From positions 229,501-293,500 of the forward strand of contig JAIGNY010004522.1 of NCBI GenBank assembly GCA_020152595.1: a stretch of DNA of 64,000 nt, given 5' to 3'. A program made the translations under genes and the position numbers. The number at the start of each line of letters is the position of its first letter. The stretch's first letter is position 1. Below the pieces are notes generated by a model. The model was not told the DNA's origin. It worked only from the letters and a program-made list of their open reading frames with translations, and did not search any database. The stretch is from Chiridota heheva (taxonomy: Eukaryota > Echinodermata > Holothuroidea > Apodida > Chiridotidae). Positions 1 to 12,235 of this stretch are shown here, one piece after another.

Positions 1-537
1 GTTAAGAAAACAAAAATTTGAAGTGACAGAATCTTAAATAAAGTGACTTTAAAATTTTGTTATCGTTACTGTCAATAGGGAAAATTGTTTGTTGTTTACT
101 CACAACTCAAAATGGTGGATAAAACTGTGAACTGGTGTATTGTTTGTGTGCATGTGTTTCGGTGCTTTCCTCCAACAAGTAGTAACAACCTTGCTTGTTA
201 GAACTCATTTATTATTACTCAATGATATAAAATGAGGTATGTTCATGATAGCATCAAGTAACTTAGCTTGAAAATCTTTGATAGGAATTATTGCAGAAGT
301 TTTTTTAATATAAAGTTGGCAATTAGTCATTTTAGCAAGTCCGGTGACTTGAAAACAAAAGTTCATCGATGAAAATTTGGTATATGTGCTTCATGTGTTT
401 CCACATTAATCTCTACATGAATACCTAAATCAGGATAAATTTTTTTCAGCAAACCTGAATCATTCATCCATTGTTCACAAAACATTTTATGATTGTTCCA
501 TTTAAAAATACTTTGTTTTGTTTTATATTTATTTTAG

Positions 538-3500
538 GATTTAGTTGATGCATATTACAAGGCGTATTTCAAGTTTGCGGAGTTGATGGAAAATTCCCCC
601 TCAAAAGTGAGTATTCTTGGGATGGGTGGAATTTTTAAGGTTCCGAGAGAACTTAAAGGAGCACTAGACCGAAAAGTGAGGGCGCTTGTTTTTGCAAATT
701 TCTTAGATATATGCACAAAAGATCGATAAACTTCATGCCTCCATAGCCCACAGACGATGTGAGGGCAAAGCTTGCTTGAATATTCATATTAAACAGGAAA
801 TTTATTTACCGTTTTGTGCTAGATAAGCATTTGATTTTTGGGGGGACTCCCCTAGAAATACGCCTTCACTTTTCAATCTAATGATCCTTTTAAGAGACAG
901 GCATATGTCACAGTGAACAGGCAGTAGTGGGAAGGGAGGGGGCAGGGGACAGGTCATTTTCTTCTCCACTTTTTTCCAGATAAATATTTTCATAGTAAAT
1001 GTTTTGGAAAGAATATTACCAGTTGTATCATCGTTTGATATCCAGTAACTTTGACAGATTCTTGAGTTTGTGACTAATTTACCCCCACTCCTCTCCTCTG
1101 TCTATGGTAGGGACTCCTCTCCTCTACCTACAGTAGAAACTCCTCACCTCTACCTATGGTAGGGACTCCTCTCCTCTACCTATGGTAGGGACTCCTCTCC
1201 TCTACCTACGGTAGGAACTCCCCTCCTCTACCTACGGTAGGGACTCCTCTCCTCTACATACGGTAGGGACTCCTCTCCTCTACATACGGTAGGAACTCCT
1301 CTCCTCTACCTACGGTAGGGACTCCTCTAGGGACTCCTCTCCTCTACATACGGTAGGAACTCATCTCCTCTCCTCTACCCGGTAGGAACTCCCCTCCTCT
1401 ACCACGGTAGGGACTCCTCCTCTTCTTTAGGGACTCCTCTCCTCTACATACGGTAGGGACTCATCTCCTCTACCTATGGTACGGACTCCTCTTCTCTACC
1501 TACAGTAGAGACTCCTCTCTTCCGCCTACGGTAGGGACTCCCCACCTCTACCTCGGTAGGGACTTCCCTCCTCTGCCTACGGTAGGGGCCTTCTGTCCTC
1601 TGCCTACGGTAGGGGCCCCTCTCCTCTGCCTACAGTATGGGCCCCTCTCCTCTGCCTACGGTATGGGCCCCTCTCCTCTGCCTACGGTAGGGCCCCTCTC
1701 CTCTGCCTACGGTAGGGGCCCCTCTCCTCTGCCTATGGTAGGGGCCCCTCTCTTCTGCCTACAGTAGGGGCCCCTCTCCTCTGCCTACAGTAAGGGCCCC
1801 TCTCCTCTGCCTACAGTAGGGTCCCCTCTCCTCTGCCTATGGTAGGGCCCCCCTCCTCTGCCTACGGAAGGGACCCCTCTCCTCTGCCTACGGTAGGGGC
1901 CCCTCTCCTCTGCCTATGGTAGGGGCCCCTCTCCTCTGCCTACGATAAAGGCCCTTCTCTGCCTACAGTAGGGCCCCTCTCCCTTTGGTAGGGGCCCCTC
2001 TCCTTATGGTAGGGGCCCTCTCCTTTGCCATGGTAGGGGCCCCTCTCCTCTGCCTATGGTAGGGGCCCCTCTCCTCTTCCTACTGTAGGGGCCCTCTCCT
2101 CTGCCTACGGTAGGGGCCCCTCTCCTCTGCCTATGGTAGGGGCTCTAAATTTCTTTCTTTTATCAAAGACTAAACTGAGAGGAGGAATTAATTTTAGTTT
2201 ATATCAAAACTCTGAAAAAGTTACCTATTGTAAATTTTTAGGATTTTTAGAATGGTCCTTAAAGGAATATTCCCATGGAATTTCATTTAAATATTTCTGA
2301 TAGAGGAGAATAAAAGAAGTGGATTAGTGAATAAACCAAGTTAAGAAGTTATTGAATTTTAAAGATTTGTCTTGCCTGCATTAAAATGGCTTTTGCACTG
2401 AGCCTTAAGTCAACATTATGTCATCACAGCACTTCTTGTACTAATCTTTATGTTTTTCTTTGAAAATTAATCACCAATTTTTCATAATTCTAACATGAGT
2501 TACATGAACAGATTAGAAAACATTGTAAATTTTATTCTGCAATATTTCAAATAATTTTTGAGGAAAAAAATGTTCCAATTATTTAGAAAATATGCATTTA
2601 ATTTTTAAATAAATACATGAAAAATAGTACAGGAAGTGCTGTGATGACATCATAATGACGATTTAGACTCAGTACAAAAGTCATTTTAATGCGGGCAAGA
2701 AAAGTCCTTTAAAGTTCAATAACTTCTTCCAGGAATGAAATATCAACATTATTTTTGTACCAATCTGTTTCTTAAATTTTACAGATAAATAAAACTGAGA
2801 TTTTCTACTTTCAGAGTGAGCTATTGAAGTGAAATATTTGAATTAGTTGTCAGCCAAATGAGAAGATTTTTCTTTTTCTGAGATCTTGCTATAACGAAAG
2901 GCCTTTTTTAGGTAGTGTTCCATTAATAAATCTTTGCAGCTGTAACAAAATTCAAACTTCCTTATAGTTTGATGATCAATCGACTTTGGTCAGTATCTAT
3001 CTTCGATTATTTTTTATGATACAAAGCTCACTCATCGCCTTCAGCAAGGTCAGTGCGTTGCGTTCAATAACAGACGTATGGTGCACAACAGGTTGGCGTA
3101 CAAGCTTAATGGGGGAAAGAGGCATCTGAGGGTAAGTCAACTTTAAATAAATTTCAAATTTTAAATTATGAATAAAGAATTTTGAAGATTTTCACACTTG
3201 TTTTCAAAAAGTTTGTGACTCGTCCATTCCAAATGAAAAGCTTTTAGACTTTCTTTTAAGTAAAATAATTAACAAAATTTATGGATAACCTCCGACTAAC
3301 ATTAAAGGATTAGCTTAGGGGTCAAGCATGTCCATCTTATATGAAAGTGGACTTAAAAAAAAAAAAAAAAAAAAAAAATGGTGAGAAAGCATTTAAAAAT
3401 CTTATTGAATTATTTGTGCGGAAAAGTCTAAAATCAGTCTACTGTAGTTGTGATGTCACAGCTTTAGATTCCTCAAGGTCTTTATCAATTAAATCTTATT

Positions 3501-4254
3501 TTACCTGCAATTTTGTACCTTAAAAACCATTGCATATGTCAGGTTAGTGGTAAACCAAAATCTAGGAAGATATTTATAATTTACCACCTAAAGAAAGTTG
3601 GAGGGAAAATAGTTTAAATAGTACAAAAAATTAAATCAAATTTCTTTAAAATACATTTACAATTTTTAAGAAAGTGTAGACTTAATACACCAGTCATTTT
3701 TCACAGATCAGACAGAACTTTAAAATTAAATATCTCCTCAATAAAATTAGATATTGAAATATTTCCTTCACCAGCCTGTTTTTATGAAAGTCCGCTTTCA
3801 CGTAAGATTGCTTGGCCCCTGAACTAATCCTTTCAGGTATAAAATCTCAAAAACTGTTTCATCGTGTAACAATCTACAAGCATGTAATATGGTAAAACAG
3901 TCACACCCTGCCTCATTCATTCACTTCCTGTCCCATCCCATCGCAGCCCAGCTCAAGCCCAAGTTTCTGTGTGCCGATTCATCAAGCTGCAAGAGAACTT
4001 ATTAGGTCTAGCGCTCTGAAGCCCTGGCAAAAGGCACTATATAAATTGATATTTGAACCACACAATGCATCTCTAAAACACTAATTTGTGTATCTTTAAA
4101 TAATGATCGCATCATTTATTTTATATTCATGCTCTTTTATTTTCAGGGGGTTTACGTGAATATTGACGATTTCCGCAACGTCATTCAGGTACACTATTTG
4201 AAGAAGAAAAACGGGATGATGCCTAAACGTATCGGAAATCAGTGTCACTTTTAA
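538..4254 (+). CDS. BBOX1: Gamma-butyrobetaine dioxygenase-like gene, 3' three exons
   Basis: Three exons can be joined in phase 0: 538-606 (23 codons, acceptor TTTTAG, donor GTGAGT), 3027-3131 (35 codons, acceptor AAAG after a T-rich tract, donor GTAAGT) and 4147-4254 (35 codons plus TAA, acceptor TTTCAG). Exon 2 encodes CVAFNNRRMVHNR followed by GGKRHLRG. This matches the C-terminal core of the Fe(II)/2-oxoglutarate dioxygenases BBOX1 and TMLHE (family knowledge): the His of MVHNR is the expected distal iron ligand, and the Arg of KRHL, 13 residues later, is placed to bind 2-oxoglutarate. Exon 3 starts GVYVNIDDF, the usual G-x-Y-x-D/N-x-D segment. BBOX converts gamma-butyrobetaine to L-carnitine; TMLHE acts earlier in the same pathway. 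Upstream exons, including the HxD ligands, lie left of the window. I infer BBOX rather than TMLHE from the NNRR context. The exon 2 acceptor could instead be at 2993, which would add 11 residues. Confidence 0.75.
1081..2150. repeat. 26-bp minisatellite in BBOX-like intron
   Basis: About 40 tandem copies of a 26-bp unit. The left half (1081 to about 1560) is built on GGGACTCCTCTCCTCTACCT, the right half (about 1560-2150) on GGGGCCCCTCTCCTCTGCCT, each followed by ACGGTA or ATGGTA. Several copies are truncated or fused. The array sits between the exon at 538-606 and the exon at 3027-3131. Confidence 0.9.
2343..2728. mobile_element. Foldback/MITE-like element in BBOX-like intron
   Basis: Left arm 2343 to about 2472 and right arm about 2590-2728 are inverted copies over about 130 bp. 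Both read (after reverse-complementing the right) AAGAAGTTATTGAA, then CATTAAAATG, then CATCACAGCACTTC. The arms enclose about 115 bp of AT-rich loop. No open frame. The structure is that of a non-autonomous foldback DNA element; the family is unknown to me. Confidence 0.7.
3304..3834. mobile_element. TIR element, family 'AAAGGATTAG', copy 1
   Basis: The left end reads AAAGGATTAGCTTAGGGGTC and then AAGC, ATCTTATATGAAAG and GGACTT. The right end, reverse-complemented, reads AAAGGATTAGTTCAGGGGCC with the same following blocks. The ends therefore form about 50-bp imperfect terminal inverted repeats around a non-coding 530-bp interior (an A-run at 3356-3378, and GATTCCTCAAGGTCTTTA). Related copies lie near 5180-5593, 12780-13378 and 20262-20580. 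No clear target duplication. Confidence 0.65.
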
Positions 4255-4299
4255 ATGATCTGATATGCATCCGATTGTTCACAAGGAGGAAAGGCCAGG

Positions 4300-4362
4300 A
4301 TATTCATGAATAAAAGTATCATTCATGAATAAAAGTATCATTCATGAGTAAAAGTATCATTT
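4300..4362 (+). repeat. Short triplication with AATAAA after the BBOX-like stop
   Basis: ATTCATGAATAAAAGTATC is repeated three times (last copy GAGTAAA), starting about 45 bases after the TAA at 4252-4254. Two copies contain AATAAA, so the block may supply the polyadenylation signal of the BBOX-like gene. The repetition is seen directly; the poly(A) role is inference. Confidence 0.5.
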
Positions 4363-4780
4363 AACCTTTAATGTTTTATATTATGAGGTTATGGTATGCA
4401 AAATATTTTTTCTATGTGAAAATTTGAATTTTAGGGAGATTTGAGGAAGTAATGTGGCGTAGTTTTCTTGTTATGTGTGCTATGTCTTGCAACTATAAAG
4501 AGTTAAAAATTGTTTTGGCTTCATAAGGGCACCAGGGTATTTCTGGGAATGTTTGCTGTGGTAATCATTAATACTATATTCTATTTTTATTCTTGCTCAC
4601 AATTACTTTTGGAAGCTACGTAGGGTTTTATATATGAGCCTTGTTTGTAACAATTAACACATTTATTGTTTTTGTAATATTACTTGCTCGTTATATCACT
4701 TTCTTAACAAAGTTCCTAATTTGATAAAAGGATTCTAAAAGCAGTGGTATGCAATAATATTTAATGGAAACTTGATTTGA

Positions 4781-5116
4781 AAAAGAGTAGATTGTTTTGA
4801 AGAAGAGTAAATTGATTTGAAGAAGAGTAAATTGATTTGAACAAGAGTAAATTGATTTGAACAAGAGTAAATTGAGTAAAAGAGTAAATTGATTTAAACA
4901 AGAGTAAATTGATTTGAACAAGAGTAAATTGATTTGAACCAGAGTAAATTGATATGAACCAGAGTAAATTGGTTTGAACAAGAGTAAATTGATTTGAAGA
5001 AGATTAAATTGATTTGAACAAAAGTACATTGATTTAAACAAGAGTAAATTAATTTAAACAAGAATAAATTGATTTGAACAAGAATGAATAGGAATTGATT
5101 GATATGAACAATAATA
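4781..5116. repeat. 20-bp minisatellite
   Basis: About 16 copies of AAGAGTAAATTGATTTGAAC with single-base variants, decaying toward the right (AATAATAAACTATTTTGAAA). The minus-strand open frame across it is a by-product of a stop-free repeat unit. Confidence 0.85.
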
Positions 5117-5179
5117 AACTATTTTGAAACATTGACAAACTGGTACACAAATCAATGGAAAACTCTTAACAGTACTAAA

Positions 5180-5593
5180 CTGTATCAAAACAATTGCAGT
5201 TTAGTTATATCACAGTTTTATTTCAGCTTCAGATTCCTCAAAGTCTTTATGTATTTTAAAGAAAGTTTATTTGAATTTTTAACTATTTAAATTATTTTTC
5301 TTCAAACTTTCTTCAGGTGGTATATTATAAATACCCTTTCTAGATTCAGTTTTATTACCTTTTTGACATATCCCATGGTTTATAAGCCACACAATTGCAA
5401 GACAAAATATGATAGAATACATGAGGCTATGACATCACAACTAGTCTAATTTCAGTCATTTCTATACAAATGATACCAAACTTTAAACTTAAATATCTCC
5501 TTAATGCAATAAGATTTTTAATGTTTTATTCAGTATTTTGTTTCTTTTTAAGGTCCTCTTTCATATAAGATAGACTTGCATGACCCTAAACTA
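5180..5593. mobile_element. 'AAAGGATTAG' family, copy 2 (left end missing)
   Basis: The right end CCTAAACTAATCCTTT at 5578-5593 and the interior blocks GATTCCTCAAAGTCTTTATG, GGTGGTATATTATAAATAC and AATATCTCCTTAATGCAATA match copies 1 and 4. The left terminal repeat is absent. Confidence 0.55.
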
Positions 5594-6278
5594 ATCCTTT
5601 AAGCAATTATTTTAGTTATTATAGCTATCAATTTGTTACAAAAAAAGCCAGTCATCTTTAAACAAAAATGAATTTATTTTAAAGTATCAAACTATCTTTT
5701 TTAAATTAATCAGTAATAATTTGAATAAAAAAGTCAAGTTTCTTATTATACTAAAAACAAACATAGTACGAATATTTACCTAACAAGTAAATCAAGCTTG
5801 TGACATCACAAGTAATCCAAAATTGAAAAGAAGATCAAAACTTACATCCATTTTGAAACTTTCAAGTTGATATCTATAATTGTATCATTGTTCTTTTGCT
5901 GATGGTATTGTAAAGTGCATTCGTTACACTACATTCATGTAATGTCTGACATTCGCTATATGAGTTTAGAAATTGATTTTTCCTGGCAATTTTGATTGGC
6001 AATTGCCTGGAAATAAAGAATCAGGATTAATTGCAATCAATTTTTCATGCCACTTGATGCAGATAGTTACTTTAAGACCAGATATTTAAAAAAAAGAAAA
6101 AACGAAGAGTAATACTGAGAAGTAACTGTCGTTGAATCGAAAGTTTTAGCTTTGGACACTGAAATTGTGAAAATTAATGAACACATGAAAATATTTGTTT
6201 GTGTATTGAGATAATTTAGGTTTTTGCTCTTGTTCACCCTTATAGATAAATAAATCAATGAAAGTGAGACTATTAACT

Positions 6279-6305
6279 CTTTTTATCTATCTATCTCTCT
6301 ATCTA

Positions 6306-6337
<32 letters not shown>

Positions 6338-6559
6338 CCTATCTCTCTCTCTCTATATATATATGCATATATTATATATATATCTATCTATATATATCTA
6401 TACCTATCTATAATATCTATATCTATGATATATATATATATAAATATTTTTAATAATTTTTGTATATTATATATATATCATATATTATATTATGTATTAT
6501 ATGTTTTATTATAAAAATGTATATATATTATATTATATTTTATATTTATATATCTATAG

Positions 6560-6631
<72 letters not shown>

Positions 6632-6672
6632 TATCTATAATATATATAGTATATATATATATATATATAGAT
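6279..6672. repeat. Compound (CTAT)n/(CT)n/(AT)n microsatellite
   Basis: Runs of CTAT and CT (6279-6352) pass into imperfect and then pure TA repeats (6353-6672). The two plus-strand frames of repeated Tyr-Ile here are not genes. Confidence 0.9.
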
Positions 6673-6679
6673 TATAAGT

Positions 6680-8250
6680 CTCCTATTAGAATCAGCATAG
6701 TAATGAATGTAACACTAATTAGGCTGTTCCATTTTTTTGTATAGGCCAAGCAAAAAACGGGTTGCAATCTTTTTTCATGTTTTTAGGTTTGTTTAAGTGT
6801 TTAAAATTGAGATAAATAATAATCCAAATAGCAGAAGAAAGTATGTTTAATTATTCCTTTGTACACTGCTTGTAAGATGTATGTGTAAGTGTAGCATCTT
6901 TGGCATTCATTATACTCATTGCAACTTCAATTTCCATCTACAGTGTATGAGCCTTGAAAGTATATGTTTTCACATTTTTTTTTATGTTTCTCATATTTAT
7001 GTTATGAGCCACATTGTGACCAGTGACATTAGCCAGCATTACAATAGTGAGAGGGGCCTAGACCTCTCTTCCAAAACAAAGTGTTCAAATTTAGCCCACC
7101 TATGAGGGCAGTTTTGTTATGTTTTGTTGAAAGCAAAAAAATATATAAAAAGAAAGTTTATCCCAATTTTTGAAAATTTCCTTGAAAAAGTGAGGGGTGC
7201 AGATGCCCCCCCCCCCCTCTCCTCATTCATTCCCCCATGGCTACAGCAATGGTTGTGGCCTTTCACATTTGATGTAACCTGGGATCCAGATGGTCTTAGA
7301 TCATTTTAATGGTCCTTTGTCATAGATAGCCATTAATGCACGATGTTTGAAAAGCTTTCAATAAAATTGTGAAATGAGATTATACTTATATCAGCATAAA
7401 TATTCAGTAATTAAAGATAAGTTTGAATGCTTCTAAATTATGTCTCCTTGTAAGCTGTTCCCTCTAATTCTTTCCACAAAGTAATCTCGAAGCATATCAA
7501 ATCATTCTATTTCTTAGGCAGAATTCTGTCAAAAAATTTTAGGACCTAAAAGGAATATTCCCATGGTTTTTTGTGAAATTGTATTTGAAAGAGCATACTT
7601 TTAGAGCTAATTTGGTACAAAAATCACGTTGATATCGTATTCCTTTGAGGAAATATGGATTTTCTAAGATTTTCCAATTGCATTTTAAAGTTTTTGTACA
7701 GTATGATGAATTCGTGTTTGATAATGTCATAGAGGCAATTCCATTGAGAATGTTTATGTATTTCTTTGAACGTTAATTGGTTGTTTCTGTATGATTAGAA
7801 ACAATTTTACAAAAGTTATTGAAGTAGGGTATATTTGGCAATGTATATAAAAAATAACTTTCATCAATTGATTTTTCTAGCAAGTGTTGCTAATAAAAAA
7901 GGATGATATATTTTAATAAAATATCAACTTTGTGGGAGAATGTGTTGCTGTGATGTCATACAGAGCCTTTTCTTATTTGTTTGGCATTTTTTGTGAACTT
8001 TAAAATGTGAATATCCCCTGGTAGGAATAACATGCCTTTTTCAAATTCAGCATCTACAGCCACAAGATTTGTTGTTTTATTTCCCTTTGTCTCAAAACAT
8101 AGAATCATTTTTTACCTATCTTAGGCAAAATTTTGTACCTAACATTCACAGTTTGCCCTACATTTGAACAATGTTTTGGCTTACAAGCTAGTTCTCACCC
8201 TATCTGTAACATAACCTTTTTTTTTTTTTTTTTTAAGAAATCTGGATTAA
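6680..8250. other. Non-coding AT-rich stretch
   Basis: No supported gene. It holds a C-run at 7206-7217 and, at 7546-7566, the block AGGAATATTCCCATGG, which also occurs at 2263-2278 near the BBOX intron elements, so part of it is dispersed repeat. A T-run (8217-8234) precedes the AT tract. Confidence 0.5.
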
Positions 8251-8252
8251 TT

Positions 8253-8955
<703 letters not shown>

Positions 8956-9159
8956 ACTTCCTGATTGTTGAGATTCTTGTCGTTTATCGTTTATTCATTA
9001 TATACCACCAGTTAGCTCGAGATTCGTCCAGCTTTTATGGTGTTGATAAAAATGATATCCTGGGCAGCGTTATCAATACGTCGCACGCGTTGAAAATTGC
9101 TGTAGTTTTGAAATTGACACCATCCACAGCCAGGGCCTTTTTTTAAACACATATAATCC

Positions 9160-9420
9160 AAGAAAATTGTTCAGAAATGAAAGAAATTCCTCATAAATTG
9201 ACCAAAAAATCCCAAAAGTGAGCAAAATTTCCCGAAAATAAAAAAAAATGTTCTGAATATTTTTCGATGAATGAAGAAAATTATCCTGAAAATTTAAATC
9301 AACTACCCGAAAATGAAAGAAAATTTTAATGAAAATGGAAGAAAGTGCTCTGAAAATTGATTAAAATTGTCCGGAAATAAGAAAAATTTCCTGAAAAGGA
9401 AGCAAAATTAACCGCCCTTT
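9160..9420. repeat. GAAAATT-type low-complexity array, copy A
   Basis: Degenerate tandem phrases such as CCCGAAAATGAAAGAAAATT and CTGAAAATTGATTAAAATTG, about 20-22 bases per step. The same kind of array recurs at 12040-12150, 14500-14830, 22690-23030, 32270-32860 and 60470-60860. Confidence 0.65.
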
Positions 9421-9429
9421 CCCCCTTTC

Positions 9430-11029
9430 CCCACCTCCAAAAATCTTTAAAAAAGCTCTGTCCACAGCCCACTGTCATAATTTTGGAGACCGACTAGCCG
9501 TCAGTATGTCAAAAGTGGTTTAGGTATATGACTAATAACAAAATAACTTGATAAGTCCAACCATGAGTCAGTGCTCTTTGGAGTGAGCTCTCTCCATGGT
9601 CCGGTTCAACAAGGGAGCTGCCATTCCCAGCCGAGGCTCTATAGTTCAACCGTCACGAAAGTGATGATGGACAACACTTAGGCTACTACCTTATAGCCCG
9701 CGTTTCCAAAATTCCAACAATACTTCGAATCACAAATTATTTTATATTTCAGCAACTTTCATCTTCAAAATTTTAAATAAAAATTTAGCAGTTTAGTAAG
9801 TTGATTTAAGCCCTCGGAAACTTTATTTTGGACCAACCTGACCTGACAGCAGCCTAGGAACTTGGTCCCTTCTCAGGCCGGCGAGCAAGACTAGGAATGT
9901 CGGAAGAAACTCTGGCAGGGGACAGAAAATCAAGTGAGGACACTTTTTGATAGTAATTGAGGGGCACTGCAGGGCCCCGGTTCCTAGACATGGTTTTAGC
10001 GTAGGTGGGATTTGACTTTCGATATAGGCAAATCCGCCTATAGGTTTGAGATGGGAAATCAGGCCCAATGTTGGCAATTTCCCATCGGGCGAATAGGTAA
10101 AAGGCCTAGCCTACTTTTGAAATTTACTGCTTAGAAAATTATTGGGAGCCATGCCCCACTCCCACCACGGCCCACATTGCCGGGCTCTCGGTAAATGACA
10201 TGCTTTAATTGTGTCAAATAAATTGTTAATGTATGTTACAACTTCTATGTAATATGTAGGATTTGTGGAGTGGAGTGGATTTCTATTTCTTTTCAAGCTT
10301 CCAAAAGGGCACCTCTTACCCCAATCCCCCCTAAACTTTCAAAAGGGCACTTCCTACTCCGTCCGCCCAAACTTTCAAAAGAGTACCTCCTGCCTCCCTC
10401 CCCCTTACTCTAAGACAAGGGGCAGTAGCCCCTTACTCCCGTGGTTACGACATCGCTGGACAAGAAACATCCTGGTTACAAGCGGAAAAATTGCACTGGT
10501 AAATTAATTTTTGTTCAAGTAAGTTGCTGCTCATTATTTTCGGGAAATACCTGAAGTTAAATTTTCCATCATCATTATCTTCAATTTTGAGGACCTTAAT
10601 TATCGGGAAATTTATTTCATTTATTTTGTTATCCGTGCAATTTTCTTCGATTTGGGAACATTTTTAATTTGACCAATTTTATTTCGATAATTTTCCAATT
10701 TTACGACCCAGGAAGCATGGAAAGTAAAATCCTCTTAAGGATCAGTCTTTCCCCCTCCCCTCCCCTCCCTCCCCTCTCCCCTTTCTTTCCCCTTCCCGCC
10801 TCCTACGCCTCTACCTGACAGGCAAACCTAAGCTTACGAGCCCCGAATAAACATTGTTTAATTGTGGTATTCAATTTCCAATTGTTAGGAATCATAAGTG
10901 CTCTTTTTAATGGCATAGGTATATAACATACAGAATGCTCCCCCCTCCCTTTCTTCCCTCCAATCTGCCGGAAAACTTATCTGACCCGTCGGAAAAATCA
11001 ATATGGTTTGAAAATTAGGCTAAATTATT
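9430..11029. other. Non-coding; pyrimidine-rich blocks
   Basis: No supported gene. The repeated phrase CTTTCAAAAGGGCAC occurs at about 10299-10383 (three times), and a C/T-only tract lies at about 10748-10800. The latter could form a G-quadruplex on the minus strand. The rest shows nothing recognisable. Confidence 0.45.
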
Positions 11030-11360
11030 CTGAAAGGAAAGGTATCGTCCCATAAATAAATTCAGAAGTGAACACCGCTGAGCTGTCAACGTCACTTCCG
11101 GTTTTTAATTTTCCCTACTAATTGCGAGATATCTGCGATGTTATTGATCACACATTCGCCAGACAGAGCATAGGAGCTTACGTGTGCTATCGATAGCATC
11201 GCTAATTTTTCGCAATCAATAGGGAAAATTGAAAACCGGAAGTGACGTTGCACAGGGTGTTAACCAGTTAACCCGTTGTTCATCCACTTTCCATCCTGGC
11301 AAATTCATCGGGTACACATTGAAACAAGTCATTGTGACGGGACGATACCGTTCCTTTAAG
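11030..11360. mobile_element. Palindromic foldback element with a SINE fragment in its right arm
   Basis: Outer inverted ends are GGTATCGTCCC (11041-11051) and GGGACGATACC (11339-11349). Inner arms are CGTCACTTCCGG (11090) and CCGGAAGTGACG (ending 11247), with matched AATTTTCCCTA and ATTGCGA blocks between. The right arm alone contains 11272-11338, which resembles the 3' part of the SINE at 42858-43309 (CATCCTGGCAAATTC, then CACA-TTGAAA, ACAAGTCA). Confidence 0.7.
11272..11338 (+). mobile_element. SINE 3' fragment nested in foldback element
   Basis: It shares TCATTCACTTCCCATCCTGG-like sequence and GGCAAATTC...GGG(T)CCACACTGAAAACAAGTCA with 43174-43230. It lacks the tRNA-like head, so it is a 5'-truncated copy or a recombined fragment. 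Confidence 0.55.
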
Positions 11361-12039
11361 TTGAAATAGGCATCGCGGCAAATGCATAGTAAGATTTAGA
11401 ACACCTACAGATTTTAAAGCCGATTCCAATGGACCAGACAAAAACTATAGGGCGAGCACATACATTCTGTTTCTACTCTTAAAATAATGTCAGAATCTAT
11501 GTTTGCTTATTTGTCCTATACCATGATCAAAGTCTAATTTCTTCCCGATTATATTTTCTACGAAGGCTTAGAATTACTATGAAGATTAAGAGTTGTCTTC
11601 TTTTTCATACATTACAACTTTTAGATTAATTACAACTTTTGCATATCTATTACAAATTCTTCAAATTTGAAATCACAGAATCGGAAAGGTAAATTATTAA
11701 TGTGGAATCCCTAGAAAAAGTATATTAAAAGTTTAATAACTTACCGTAAAATGTTGTTTTGTCAAACGTGATGTAGTAAGTTCGAAGAACAGGCCTGCAT
11801 AAAATCAAAAGGGAAATGAAAGCATATTGAAGTTGGCACATTATAGTCTATACAATTTCACCATATACAAATATATGTTGTAATTTCTTTCAAAAAGCTA
11901 GACAAGCAGGATGATGAACAACAAGAGAACCATGATGCAATACCAGTCTACTTACACACAGTAGCGTAGGGAGGGGGAGAGCAGGGAGAAAAGCTACTTT
12001 CCCGGTCGAGCCATCTCTTCCCGGTCTGGCCAAAGTGTC

Positions 12040-12235
12040 AGGAAAACTGGCCAAAATGTTCCAAAAACTGGCCAAATTCCCCCCAAACTGCTTCAACATT
12101 TCCCGAAAACAGGAAATTTTGGAAAATCTCTCAGAATTTGAAGGGAATTTCCGGATTAGCAGCAACTTTGCATGGAAACTTAATTGATAGCAGTGAAATT
12201 TTTACACTTGTCACAGGGAAATTTGTGTGTTTTTT
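12040..12235. repeat. GAAAATT-type array, copy B, with shared right flank
   Basis: Degenerate phrases (CCAAAATGTTCCAAAAACTG and similar). They are followed by ATGGAAACTTAATTGATAGC AGTGAAATTTTTACAC, which matches the flank right of copy C at about 14905-14945. Confidence 0.55.

Noticed and set aside
1081-2150. CRISPR-like array of regularly spaced repeats
   Set aside because: Units are contiguous 26-bp tandem copies with no unique spacers, in a eukaryotic intron.
4691-5041. Minus-strand 116-residue frame rich in Asn, Gln and Phe
   Set aside because: By-product of the 20-bp minisatellite; the frame is unsupported outside it.
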